A DNA stretch of 64,000 bases from Streptomyces sp. BHT-5-2. GTDB taxonomy: Bacteria > Actinomycetota > Actinomycetes > Streptomycetales > Streptomycetaceae. Location: NCBI RefSeq assembly GCF_019774615.1, contig NZ_CP081496.1, positions 3,162,001-3,226,000 on the forward strand, in the 5' to 3' direction. The notes below the pieces were generated by a model. It did no database searches. It had not been told where the DNA came from and saw only the letters and a list, made by a program, of their open reading frames with translations. How positions within the stretch are numbered: position 1 is the first letter of the stretch; every line of letters begins with the position of its first letter. This document shows, in pieces, positions 17,493-26,234 of the stretch. A program made the position numbers and the translations under genes.

Positions 17493-18040
17493 CAGTGTGC
17501 TCCGGCCGGCAGTGCGGCGACGAACGACCGGAAGGAGACGACGCCCGCGGCGCCGTCCTCGAAGACCGCGTCGTACCCGGCGTCGATGAGCGTCCGGGAC
17601 TGGCAGGGATCCGACCCGGCGGTTCCGAGCTTGCCACCGATGACGATGGGAGTGGCCGCGAGCGATGGCTGTGCGCGCAGTGCGTGAATCACCCGCTCGC
17701 CTTCCTGGAAGCCGTGCCCGTTGACGCTGCTGATCACGATCAGGTCGGGGCTCTGCCGTGTGCACGTGGCGACCAGCACGTCGTCGGGGACACAGGCCCC
17801 CAGGTTGGTTACCTCGTGGCCCAGTTCCTCGAGGAGGAGCTGCAGGTAGACCAGGTTCCAGGTGTGGGAGTCGGACGCCAGGCTCGACACGATGACGCGC
17901 GGCCGGTTGCGCGCCCCGTCTCGTAAGGCAGGGGGTTCACCGGCCGTGGTCACGATCGGGTGTGCCGGATGTGCCCCGGCCAGGGCGGGAAGGGGGCGCC
18001 GGCGGACGAGTGACAGGTTTCGGCCCTCGCCCGCGCTCAT
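17492..18040 (-). CDS. Glutamate mutase-like S (sigma) subunit, B12-binding
   Basis: A 182-residue cobalamin-binding subunit. The B12 motif DxHxxG is present as DSHTWN, keeping the cobalt-ligating His but replacing Gly with Asn. SSVNGHG and VIGGKLG follow where the family has its S-L and G-G motifs. About 45 residues precede the domain. The stop overlaps the E-subunit start, and the ATG overlaps the ligase stop (ATGA), giving a three-gene leftward operon. Adenosylcobalamin dependence is inferred from the family. Confidence 0.85.
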   Translation of the reverse strand: MSAGEGRNLSLVRRRPLPALAGAHPAHPIVTTAGEPPALRDGARNRPRVIVSSLASDSHTWNLVYLQLLLEELGHEVTNLGACVPDDVLVATCTRQSPDLIVISSVNGHGFQEGERVIHALRAQPSLAATPIVIGGKLGTAGSDPCQSRTLIDAGYDAVFEDGAAGVVSFRSFVAALPAGAH

Positions 18041-19593
18041 CGTGACAACTCCGCGGTGAGCAGCTCCTTGAGAGCGATCCGGTCGGCCTTCCCTTGGTTG
18101 TTCACCGTGATGGGGAACTCCTTCATGTACCGCAGTTCGCCGGGGATCATGTGTGCTGGCAGATTGGCCACCAGCCAGGCGTCATCCGGGCCGTCGTCCG
18201 CGGTGTGGCCGGGCCGGGCCACCCATGTCGCCACCAGTCGGTGACCGCGGTCTCCGTCCGGGAATCCGAGGACCACCGACTCGGCGACCGCCGGATGGTC
18301 GTTGAGCACCGCCTCGACCTCGTTGGGGCTGATCCGGAATCCGTCGCGCTTGAGCTGTGAGTCCCCTCGGCCGAGGATGTAGAGGTATCCCTCACTGTCG
18401 GCGGTCGCCAGATCCCCCGTCCACACCACCGTCTCCCCCGGGAAGCGGTCCAGGCGGCGGAAGACCCGGGCGGTCTGCTCCGGGTTGTTCCAGTAGCCCT
18501 TGCTGATGCAGCCGCCGCGGTGGATGAGGGTGCCGACCTCACCGGGCGGGCAGTCGTTGCCCTCGTCGTCGACCACGTGCAGCTGGACCCCGGGAATGGC
18601 TTTCCCGATCGAGGTCGGACGGACGGTGAGCTGGGCGGGCTCCAGGTAGCTGCTGCGGAAGGCCTCGGTCAAGCCGTACATGAGGTAGAGGTCCGCCTTC
18701 GGGAAGGCGGTCTGCAGGGTGTTGATCGCCCATTCGGACATGGCTCCGCCGCTGGAGCACACGTAGCGGATTGACGACAGGTCCAGTCCTTCCGGCACGC
18801 CGCCGACGCGTGCCGCGAACAGACGCTGGACGAGAGCGGGCATGACGGGGAGCACCGTGATGCGTTCCTCGGCGAGCATCCTGAAGGCCGTGCGTGGCAT
18901 GACGAACTCGTGTAGATGCAGGGAGGCTCCGGTCAGCAGGGACTGCCACAGCTGGTTCAGGCCGTAATCGAAGTTGAGTGTCAGCAGGCCGGCGATCCGG
19001 TCCGACTGCCGGGTGCCCAGGTACTCGGCCACGATCTCGGCGCCCCGCACGAGGTTCTCATGGGTGATCATGATGCCCTTGGGGCGTCCGGTGGAACCCG
19101 ACGAGTAGATGAGCATCGCCAGGTCGTTCTCCTGCGGGCGGGCGACGACCAGCGTCTGAGCCGTGTCCTGGGCCCGGCCTTCGGTCCTCGCGGTGTTCTC
19201 ATCGGTTCCGGTCAGCGGCGGGATTACCGTCACTCCCGGCAGAGCGGTGCGAAGTTCGTCAGCGCGGGAGTCATCAGCGACGAGCAGCCGGATTCCGGCG
19301 TTCCGGACCACGTGGGCGACGTTCGTCGCCATGAGGTTGGGGTGCATCGGAATCACCACCGCACCCGCGCAGCTCGCGGCCAGCACCGTGATGGGTTGCT
19401 CGAGCCCCGGTCGCAGGCACACGCCGATCCGGTCACCCGCCTCGATCCCAAGGTCGGCCAGGTGGCCGGCCGCTGAGCGGGCGCGGTAGTGCAGTTCGGC
19501 GAAGGTCAGGCGTTCGCCATCGAAGGCCACGGCAAGCCTTTCTGGGTACGACCGTCGTGCATGTTCGAGGAGTTCCGGAATGGTTCGCTGCAT
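18037..19593 (-). CDS. Acyl-AMP ligase (ANL superfamily)
   Basis: A 518-residue adenylate-forming enzyme with the P-loop SSGSTGRPKG, LYLMYGLTEA, WTGDLA, and the C-terminal NNQGKADR lysine motif. It belongs to the acyl-CoA synthetase/NRPS A-domain superfamily. Being first in an operon with glutamate mutase, it is the likely candidate to activate 3-methylaspartate or its derivative and load it on a free ACP, as VinN does in vicenistatin biosynthesis. This substrate is inferred. The start is the ATG at 19593; the open frame extends further upstream without domain content. Confidence 0.82.
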   Translation of the reverse strand: MQRTIPELLEHARRSYPERLAVAFDGERLTFAELHYRARSAAGHLADLGIEAGDRIGVCLRPGLEQPITVLAASCAGAVVIPMHPNLMATNVAHVVRNAGIRLLVADDSRADELRTALPGVTVIPPLTGTDENTARTEGRAQDTAQTLVVARPQENDLAMLIYSSGSTGRPKGIMITHENLVRGAEIVAEYLGTRQSDRIAGLLTLNFDYGLNQLWQSLLTGASLHLHEFVMPRTAFRMLAEERITVLPVMPALVQRLFAARVGGVPEGLDLSSIRYVCSSGGAMSEWAINTLQTAFPKADLYLMYGLTEAFRSSYLEPAQLTVRPTSIGKAIPGVQLHVVDDEGNDCPPGEVGTLIHRGGCISKGYWNNPEQTARVFRRLDRFPGETVVWTGDLATADSEGYLYILGRGDSQLKRDGFRISPNEVEAVLNDHPAVAESVVLGFPDGDRGHRLVATWVARPGHTADDGPDDAWLVANLPAHMIPGELRYMKEFPITVNNQGKADRIALKELLTAELSR

Positions 19594-19994
19594 GGTGCCA
19601 CCTCGGTAGGAAGATCCGGCAGAGTCGTCTTCCGGGCGATGCGTCTGCGCAGGGAAGCCGGGGCAGGGCACTCGGACATCGTGTGTCCTGCGGCTCACCG
19701 GCCACGGCCACCGTCGATGTACCGCAGACGGCCCGGAAACGGCTCAGGTATATCTACGCCGACGCCGAATTCGCGTCGAGATCTCGTCGAGGTCACGCTT
19801 GATAAGCGTCTGAACAGGGCGACCTCATCGCTTCGGCGTGAGCTCGACAGAACCTCGGCATGCCGCTGGCTATACCAGAATCCGACGCGGCACCCCGAGC
19901 ATCGATCTCGCGGACGGCGAGAGCAGCCGGAGCGATCGGTGAATTCCTTGGAGGTTCGCACGCCGACTTCCTGCCATATTACGGAAGTTTCCAT
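19594..19994. promoter_or_regulatory. Divergent promoter region of ligase and BtrH-like operons
   Basis: About 400 bases between two divergent operons. It contains the heptamer array listed at 19766-19794 and AT-rich stretches near 19750 and 19975 that could be promoter cores. No credible gene is seen. Confidence 0.5.
19766..19794. promoter_or_regulatory. Putative SARP-binding heptamer array
   Basis: Three heptamers, CGAATTC (19766), CGAGATC (19777) and CGAGGTC (19788), are each separated by exactly 4 bases, giving the 11-base repeat typical of SARP operators. The array lies between the divergent mutase/ligase and biosynthetic operons and resembles the one at 15341-15370. Confidence 0.65.
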
Positions 19995-20999
19995 ATGGCC
20001 GACGGGTACGGCACACGCCGGAAGGGGAATCCTTTGATTGAGCACCTTGCCCGAGCCGAAATCGATATAGACACCTCTGCGCTCGATTGCATTCAGGCGA
20101 ACCTGGCCGCTGTCGGCAACGCTATGCACCGCACGCGACGTGAGCACGAGCTCGGCGCCGTCTTCGCCTTCCGGCCGCGGGCCGTCGTCTTGGAGGACGA
20201 TCAGGACAGGACCGGGCTGCCGACGATCGAACCGACGCTGGCGGACCGGGTGGCGACCGCCGGCAGGAGCCTGGGGCTGCGCCACACCGCACCCGAGCGG
20301 GTCTCCATACCCGACCGGCTGACGGACGCGCCCGCGGACGTCTGGCACTTGGTGATCGCCGACGCCTTTCACCTGCCGTGGGTCCCCTACTACCAGCACA
20401 AGCACGCCGGCCACAGCTTCGTGGTGCGCACCACGGAGGGCTCGGTGGAGCTGCTGGACGCCTACACCAACGACACCCCTTGGGGCGCCGCGCGCCCGTC
20501 GGTATGGACACTCACGCCCGCCGCGCTCCGGGCCACTCTTGACCACGTCGACTCGTTCACCGTGGTGGGACTGACCAGAAGTTCGGCAGGCATGCCCATC
20601 GGCCCTGCCGAGGCGTTGGCCTCGACGGTGCGTGAGCTCACCTCCGCAACGGACGACGGCCGGATCGACTCCTACCTGGACGCCTACGCCCGCCACCCGG
20701 ACCATGCTGCGGCTCTGTCGCGGCTGACCACGGAAGTGTGGCTGATGGCCCGTCAGCGGATGGCGCAGGCCCGCTGGCTCGCCACCGCCGATGCCGCTTC
20801 CGGCACTGATGACCGTCCCGCCTACAAGGGAGCGGACCAGTGGCTGGAAGCGGCGGAGGCCACCTACCTCGCCATGCGCCGGGCGCAGCGCAGCCGTCCG
20901 GTCCCGGGCGGAGTACTGGACCGCATCGCACATCTGTTGCGGACCGACAGCAGGCGGCTGAAGGCCTGCCTGCAGGAGACCCCGGCGGTGGTCCGATGA
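19995..20999 (+). CDS. BtrH-like cysteine acyltransferase/hydrolase 1
   Basis: A 334-residue protein whose N-terminal half fits the butirosin BtrH N-terminal family: a candidate nucleophile in DCIQANLAAV (C32), then HAGHSFVV (H140) and VELLDAYTND (D155), giving a plausible Cys-His-Asp triad. BtrH moves an acyl group from a carrier protein to an amine. A similar transfer or release of a carrier-bound amino acid is inferred here. The ATG at 19995 has GGAAG upstream; the frame is open to 19860. It leads an operon whose stops and starts overlap at most of the next seven junctions. Confidence 0.62.
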   Translation: MADGYGTRRKGNPLIEHLARAEIDIDTSALDCIQANLAAVGNAMHRTRREHELGAVFAFRPRAVVLEDDQDRTGLPTIEPTLADRVATAGRSLGLRHTAPERVSIPDRLTDAPADVWHLVIADAFHLPWVPYYQHKHAGHSFVVRTTEGSVELLDAYTNDTPWGAARPSVWTLTPAALRATLDHVDSFTVVGLTRSSAGMPIGPAEALASTVRELTSATDDGRIDSYLDAYARHPDHAAALSRLTTEVWLMARQRMAQARWLATADAASGTDDRPAYKGADQWLEAAEATYLAMRRAQRSRPVPGGVLDRIAHLLRTDSRRLKACLQETPAVVR

Positions 21000-21283
21000 G
21001 CCGCGACACCCTTCAGGTCCTAGTGGTCCGGACTGCGGCGCACGTGCTCGGCGTCCGTCCGGAGGACGTTGCGCAGGCCGGCGACCTCACCGAGTTTTCC
21101 ACCTACACGAGCTTCCGCGCACTCGACATCGTGGAGTCGCTCGAACAGCACCTCGGTGTGGAGGTCGACGCGCCGGACCTCGTCCCGCACAACCTGCGCA
21201 GTATCGATGCCCTGTGCCGGATGTTCCAACCGAGAGCCGACACAGGCCTGGCGCAGATGCCGAAGGAGCCACACGGTGTCTGA
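20996..21283 (+). CDS. Free acyl carrier protein 1
   Basis: A 95-residue carrier protein. The segment TSFRALDIVESLEQHLGVEV matches the helix-II region of ACPs, with the phosphopantetheine serine in TSF (a variation on DSL). The ATG overlaps the previous stop (ATGA). It sits directly before the PLP decarboxylase, so it is a likely carrier for the decarboxylase substrate, as in BtrI/BtrK and VinL/VinO pairs. The site sequence is atypical, so modification by the cluster PPTase is inferred. Confidence 0.75.
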   Translation: MSRDTLQVLVVRTAAHVLGVRPEDVAQAGDLTEFSTYTSFRALDIVESLEQHLGVEVDAPDLVPHNLRSIDALCRMFQPRADTGLAQMPKEPHGV

Positions 21284-22574
21284 ACTCACCCTCGACGAGG
21301 CCCTGTCCACCCTTCCGACGCCCTGCTATGTGTACGATCTCGCGGAGCTCCGCACGCGCTATCAGGCCCTGCGGCGCGCTCTCCCCCAGCCGACGGATCT
21401 GCTGTACGCGGTCAAGGCAAATCCGCACCCGGACGTGGTCGCCACCCTGCTCGGTCAGGGCTGCAGTGCTGAGATCAGCTCGCCCGGAGAACTGGACGTG
21501 GCCCTGCGGGCCGGTGCGGACCCGGCGACGTTTCTCTACAACGGGCCAGCCAAACGCCGTGAGGACATCGACCGGGCCCTGCGCGCCGGTGTCCGTCATT
21601 TCTCCGTCGATTCCGCCCATGGTGTCAGGCAGTTGGCTGAGGCCGCGCGTGAGCACCGGACGGTCACTCGCTATCTGCTGCGGGTGAACCCGGAGCGGGT
21701 CAAGGCAGTGGCCGGCCTCACCATGACCGGTGTCCCCTCGCAGTTCGGCGCCGACGAGGCCGCCATCACCGCCGAGCCGGAGGCATTCACCCGGTATCCG
21801 CACGCGGTCCTGGACGGGCTTCAGCTCTACCTCGCCACCAACCTTCCTGACACCGAGGCCCTCATGGCGCAGTTCCGCGTCGCCCTTGCGATCGCGGTGC
21901 GTCTGCAGGACATGCTCGAGGTGCCGTTCGGCACGCTCGACCTCGGCGGAGGTTTCGCCGCTCCTTACGCGGTGGCCGGAGAGCCCGCAGTGAACGAGGG
22001 GCTCGCCGAGGCCCTCTCGGCCGAACTGGACACGACGTTCCCGGGGTGGCGCCAGGGCCGTCCGCGCGTGGCCTTCGAATCGGGCCGGGGACTGGCTGCC
22101 ACCTGTGGGCGGCTGCTGACCCGGGTCCTCGACGTCAAACGTACGCATGGCAAGCGGATCGTCGTGCTCGACAGCGGGATCCACCACCTGGGCGGCATGG
22201 CCGGCCTGCGGCGTGTCCCGCCGCTGCGGCCCGATGTGGTGCGCGCCACGGGTCGCTTCTCGCACAGAGTCGCCGAGTCGTCCGGAGCCGAACCGGCGAG
22301 GATCTGCGGCCCGTTGTGCACTCCCCTCGACACTTGGGCCGGTGAACACCCGATCGGAGAGGTGGCCGAGGGCGACCTGCTGGCCGTGCCCAACGTCGGC
22401 GCCTACGGGCTGACCGCCAGCTTGGCACTGTTTCTCAGTCATCCCTTGCCCGTCGAAATCATCGTGGACGGTGTCCGGTTCGTCGGCGCCACCCAGCTGA
22501 GCACCCGACGTGAAGAAGTCAGCCTTTCCACCGCGACCGGTCCGGCAGACCACGCTGCCCTGTCGATCCGTTGA
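21276..22574 (+). CDS. PLP-dependent amino acid decarboxylase (group IV, BtrK/VinO type)
   Basis: A 432-residue alanine-racemase-fold decarboxylase, related to diaminopimelate/ornithine decarboxylases: YAVKANPHP with the PLP lysine at K47, LDLGGGF, a substrate-side CGPLCTPLD motif and VGAYG near the end. In butirosin and vicenistatin such enzymes decarboxylate an aminoacyl-ACP. Decarboxylation of 3-methylaspartyl-ACP to 3-amino-2-methylpropionyl-ACP is the natural inference next to glutamate mutase genes. The GTG start follows AAGGAG and overlaps the ACP end. Confidence 0.85.
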   Translation: MSELTLDEALSTLPTPCYVYDLAELRTRYQALRRALPQPTDLLYAVKANPHPDVVATLLGQGCSAEISSPGELDVALRAGADPATFLYNGPAKRREDIDRALRAGVRHFSVDSAHGVRQLAEAAREHRTVTRYLLRVNPERVKAVAGLTMTGVPSQFGADEAAITAEPEAFTRYPHAVLDGLQLYLATNLPDTEALMAQFRVALAIAVRLQDMLEVPFGTLDLGGGFAAPYAVAGEPAVNEGLAEALSAELDTTFPGWRQGRPRVAFESGRGLAATCGRLLTRVLDVKRTHGKRIVVLDSGIHHLGGMAGLRRVPPLRPDVVRATGRFSHRVAESSGAEPARICGPLCTPLDTWAGEHPIGEVAEGDLLAVPNVGAYGLTASLALFLSHPLPVEIIVDGVRFVGATQLSTRREEVSLSTATGPADHAALSIR

Positions 22575-22599
22575 CCATCGACTCACAACAGGAGAAAAC

Positions 22600-22854
22600 A
22601 TGGACGAGCAGTTCACCGCAGTACTTCGCCCTCACCTTCCCTACCTGCCCAACGACCGTGAGCTCGCCCCGGGCGACGGGCTCCGCGAACTGGGTCTGAA
22701 CTCGATGCAGGCGATCGAGGTCCTGTTCGCGCTGGAGGACGCCTACGGCGCCGCGATACCCGATGACAAGCTCAACGACCACACCTTCGAGACCGCAGGC
22801 AATCTGTGGGAGGTCGTCGAGCAGTCCCGCGAGAAGGCAGGCGAGCTGCGATGA
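22600..22854 (+). CDS. Free acyl carrier protein 2
   Basis: An 84-residue acidic carrier protein with LRELGLNSMQAIEVLFALED, placing the phosphopantetheine serine in GLNSMQ. It has its own GGAGAA ribosome site, and its stop overlaps the acyl-CoA dehydrogenase-like start (ATGA). The position suggests it presents substrate to the flavoenzymes that follow. Confidence 0.85.
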   Translation: MDEQFTAVLRPHLPYLPNDRELAPGDGLRELGLNSMQAIEVLFALEDAYGAAIPDDKLNDHTFETAGNLWEVVEQSREKAGELR

Positions 22855-24104
22855 GCACCGCCCTTGTCACTCCAGAACCGGCCGCCACGGCAGGGCACTT
22901 AGAGGGCCGCACGGCACTGGGCATCACCAGCCCGTTGAACCTGCGACCGTCCTCCGTGGTCGATCCCGCGGCGCTGGCCGACGTGCTGGCCACGGCCCGT
23001 GAAAACGCCCCGTCCGCCGACGTGGAAGCCGCTTTCCCGACCGCCGTGATGGACCGCCTGCGCACGACCCGTCTGTTGGGCTTGGTCGTTCCCACGCGCT
23101 ACGGCGGACCCGGAGGGACGGTCGACGACGTCCTCGCGGTCAGCCATGCCCTGTCCCGGGAGTGCACCTCCTCGGGAATGATCTTCGCCATGCACAGTCA
23201 GCAGGTCGAGGCCGTCGTCCGCTACGGCCCACCGCGACTGGCCGAGCAGTTGCTGCCCCGAATTGCCCGAGGCGAGGTCTATCTCGCCTCCGTCACCACC
23301 GAGGTGGGCAATGGCGGATACCTGCTCAGCGCGGGTGAGGCGGTGGAAAACCTCGGCGACACCCTGCGAGTGCAGCGGATGGCCCCCGTTGTCACCGGAG
23401 GCGAATACGCCGACGGCTACCTGATCAGCATGCGCGCGGACACTGAAGCGGCCGAGAACCAGGTGTCGCTGGTCTACGCCGATGCCCAGGACGTGACGGC
23501 CGAGCCACTCGGCGGCTGGAATCCGCTGGGCATGCGGGCCACGCGCAGCGTCCCGATGCGCTTCGACGGCGCGGTCCCCCACGGCAACGTGATCGGAGGG
23601 TCAGGCCGCTTCAGGGAGATCGTCACCGAGACTTTCGGGCCGCTGGCCCACCTCGGCTGGTCTGCCTGCTGGCTGGGCACCGCGGCCGGAGCGCTGGCCC
23701 GGACGGTCGCCTGGCTGCGCAGTCCGGCCGAACGCAAGCACCGGGACATGACCTCCGACCTGCTGCGAAGTCGCCTGTCCCACATCCGGCAGCGACTGGA
23801 TCTGGTGCATGCGCTGATCGCACACGGCACCGATGTGTACAAGACCTCGCAGTCCCCCCAGGCCGCGCCGTATCAACTGCTGATGAACGCCGTCAAACTC
23901 ACCGCGTCACAGGAGTGCCTGGCCGCGGTCAACGACCTGATCGAGTTGGTCGGTATGCGTCACGGCTACCTCAAGAACTCCGAACTGGGCCTGGAGCGCG
24001 CGGTACGTGACCTGCGGTCGGCCGCGCTCAACTACAGCAATGACCGGCTCCACGCCGTCGACGGTGCGATGGCCCTCTTGGACAGCGAGGTGCGCTTTGT
24101 CTGA
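22851..24104 (+). CDS. Acyl-CoA dehydrogenase-like flavoprotein 1
   Basis: A 417-residue acyl-CoA dehydrogenase family protein: N-terminal helical domain with VVPTRYGGPGG, a middle beta domain with VTTEVGNGGY, NPLGMRATRS, and a C-terminal helical bundle. Such enzymes in biosynthetic clusters desaturate carrier-bound acyl or aminoacyl groups, as in pyrrolyl-carrier formation. Here it is flanked by an ACP and a second family member, so carrier-bound oxidation is inferred. The exact substrate is unknown. Confidence 0.83.
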   Translation: MSTALVTPEPAATAGHLEGRTALGITSPLNLRPSSVVDPAALADVLATARENAPSADVEAAFPTAVMDRLRTTRLLGLVVPTRYGGPGGTVDDVLAVSHALSRECTSSGMIFAMHSQQVEAVVRYGPPRLAEQLLPRIARGEVYLASVTTEVGNGGYLLSAGEAVENLGDTLRVQRMAPVVTGGEYADGYLISMRADTEAAENQVSLVYADAQDVTAEPLGGWNPLGMRATRSVPMRFDGAVPHGNVIGGSGRFREIVTETFGPLAHLGWSACWLGTAAGALARTVAWLRSPAERKHRDMTSDLLRSRLSHIRQRLDLVHALIAHGTDVYKTSQSPQAAPYQLLMNAVKLTASQECLAAVNDLIELVGMRHGYLKNSELGLERAVRDLRSAALNYSNDRLHAVDGAMALLDSEVRFV

Positions 24105-25194
24105 CACGGCGGCGCAACGCACCCGTTGGCTGTGGGCCGAACTCGGCGGCGCCACGCTGCGCGATGTGTTCGCCAAACCCGACCCTCGCTATGGATACGA
24201 TCCGCATCACCTACGCAATCTGCTGGCGGACGTCGATGCCCGTGCCGCATTGGGCTCCACCCTCAGCGTCTGCGTCCAGGTGGCGAACGCCCTGCCGCTG
24301 CTGCTGGCGGCCTGGCGTGGCTCCGCCCACCGGCTGACCACCGTGGCCGAGGACATTCTGGATGGCACGGCGCAGATCGGCGTCGCTGCCACCGACGGGG
24401 CCGCCCCTGGGTCGGACCTGACCAGTCTGGGGACCACCGTAGAGTTCTCCGGCGACCGGGTCGAACTGACCGGGACCAAACGCTGGATTGTCAACGCCAT
24501 GACAGCCGAGTGGGCGCTGGTACTGGCCCGGCACGCGCCAGGGCGACAGTTCACCAGCTTCACCCTGCTCCTCGTACCGCTGGACGCGCCCGGCGTCACC
24601 CGGAGCCCCGCCGACACCACCGCCTTCAACGGCTCCGCTCTCGGCGACCTGACCTTCGACCGCGTCCAGCTCGGCACCGGCCACGTCATCGGTGGACGGG
24701 GGCGCGGGCTGGCCCTGTTCGCCCGGCAGATGGCCGGTGAACGCCTCGCCAGCGGACTGTGGGCGGAGGCACTGGCCGGCCGGGTCCTCGCTGAGGTGCG
24801 AACCCACCTGTCCGAACGCCGCATCGCCGGGGCACCCCTGTGGCACAACGCGGCGGTTCGCCAGCGCTATGCGGAAGCGGTCCTCACCCACCAGACCCTC
24901 CGGGCGCTCTGCGACCGTCTGAGCCAACCGCGCCCTGACAACCCCGGCGGTCTGGATGAGGCGATGGCCCTCACCGCAGTGGTCAAGGCCGCCGGCGCAC
25001 GAGCCCTGGACACCGTTTTGGACACCTGCGGCCCCTTGATGGGAGCCGACGGCTTCAAGTCTGACGGCATACAGCAACTACGCCTGGAGACCGCCATGTT
25101 CGGGATCGCGGGCGGTACCACCGCCACTCTTCTGGACCTGATCGCCGATCATTCCGAAGCGCTCGTACCGGCAGTGGCAACGGCAGGTGCGTGA
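24097..25194 (+). CDS. Acyl-CoA dehydrogenase-like flavoprotein 2
   Basis: A 365-residue second family member, clearly diverged from the first. It keeps the middle domain (GTKRWIVNAMTAEWALVLAR) and C-terminal helices ending in LETAMFGIAGGTTATLLDL. The frame forces a TTG start at 24097 that overlaps the first gene by 8 bases. Tandem placement suggests either a heteromer or two successive oxidations. Whether the catalytic base is kept cannot be settled without an alignment. Confidence 0.78.
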   Translation: MSDTAAQRTRWLWAELGGATLRDVFAKPDPRYGYDPHHLRNLLADVDARAALGSTLSVCVQVANALPLLLAAWRGSAHRLTTVAEDILDGTAQIGVAATDGAAPGSDLTSLGTTVEFSGDRVELTGTKRWIVNAMTAEWALVLARHAPGRQFTSFTLLLVPLDAPGVTRSPADTTAFNGSALGDLTFDRVQLGTGHVIGGRGRGLALFARQMAGERLASGLWAEALAGRVLAEVRTHLSERRIAGAPLWHNAAVRQRYAEAVLTHQTLRALCDRLSQPRPDNPGGLDEAMALTAVVKAAGARALDTVLDTCGPLMGADGFKSDGIQQLRLETAMFGIAGGTTATLLDLIADHSEALVPAVATAGA

Positions 25195-26234
25195 TGAGCC
25201 GCCCGCAGAGCACAACCCTCGACGGGGGACTCGGCCGCTGGCGCGTACTCAGCTGCTACACCGCGAACCTCGCGGCCTACCTGGAGGAATGCCGACCCGC
25301 CGATGACGTGGCGGACACCCTCGCACGCTCGGTGCGCCTGGCCGTGCGCACCGACCTGGCCGACGGCATCGGCTTCTCCCACCACAGCACACCACTCAAC
25401 CAAACCCGGGAGGGCCGCACTCTCGTCTACCGGGGGAGCGACCGGCCCGACGAAGTAGCCGAGGCACTGCGGCAGGAATACGCGTCGCGGGGGTGTCTGC
25501 TGATTCTCACCCACAGCTCGCACCTTCCATGGTCCCTCTCAGGGCCGGAGCACGATGCCCCGCACTTCCTGCTGGTCGACTCCTACGATCCGCATCAGGG
25601 CCGTTGGCACGCTGTGGACCACTTCGCGGGCCTGATGGCGTCCGGGCAGGAGCAGAAAGCCTTCGAAGGCTGGGTCACCACCACCGTCCTCTTGGACGCC
25701 ATGTGCGGCCCGGCGGACTTCACACCCGATCAGGAGCTACGCAACCAACTTGTCTTCGGTTTCCCCGTCGCACTGCCACCCACCCGTTACCGGTGGCTGA
25801 CCTGGACAGACGCCCCGGAAGGGGATGGTGAGCCGCAGGGTCGGTGGCTGTATGAGCCCCAGGAGGTGTGGTCCTTCCTCGCCGGCAGACTGAACGAGGA
25901 CATGACCGCCGGCTTCCGGCCCGGATTCCTCGACGACCTGTGGGGCGCCTCCCAACACCACCGGTTCCGCTACACGCGCCTGCTCGCCACGGAGGGCGTC
26001 GCCCGCCCGGACCTGTGTGCACTGGTCGACGAGGCCGACGGTGCATGGGCACACCTGCCGCAGACGCTGCGGTTCGCCGCGGACTCCGCACTGCGCGGCC
26101 GCCCCCGCACGGCACTGGTCACCACGACCCTCGAACACCTCGCGGAGAAGGAACACGCCCTTAGGCGCGCCGCCCCCCACTTCGGCCCGCCGTCCTGGGC
26201 ATCACAGCCCCCGTTGTCGAGGAGCCAGCCATGA
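25194..26234 (+). CDS. BtrH-like cysteine acyltransferase/hydrolase 2
   Basis: A 346-residue protein with the same N-terminal signature as the gene at 19995: LSCYTANLAAYL with C21, then HDAPHFLLVDSYDP giving H124 and D129. The C-terminal half differs and may dictate acceptor choice. It begins at an ATG overlapping the previous stop (TGATG); a GTG one codon earlier is possible. Two distinct BtrH-like proteins in one cluster imply two acyl transfer or release steps, for example protecting-group addition and removal; this is inference. Confidence 0.62.
   Translation: MSRPQSTTLDGGLGRWRVLSCYTANLAAYLEECRPADDVADTLARSVRLAVRTDLADGIGFSHHSTPLNQTREGRTLVYRGSDRPDEVAEALRQEYASRGCLLILTHSSHLPWSLSGPEHDAPHFLLVDSYDPHQGRWHAVDHFAGLMASGQEQKAFEGWVTTTVLLDAMCGPADFTPDQELRNQLVFGFPVALPPTRYRWLTWTDAPEGDGEPQGRWLYEPQEVWSFLAGRLNEDMTAGFRPGFLDDLWGASQHHRFRYTRLLATEGVARPDLCALVDEADGAWAHLPQTLRFAADSALRGRPRTALVTTTLEHLAEKEHALRRAAPHFGPPSWASQPPLSRSQP

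Noticed and set aside
19695..20933. 412-codon minus-strand frame opposite the BtrH-like gene
   Set aside because: It covers a promoter region and the coding strand of a gene with catalytic motifs and coupled neighbours.
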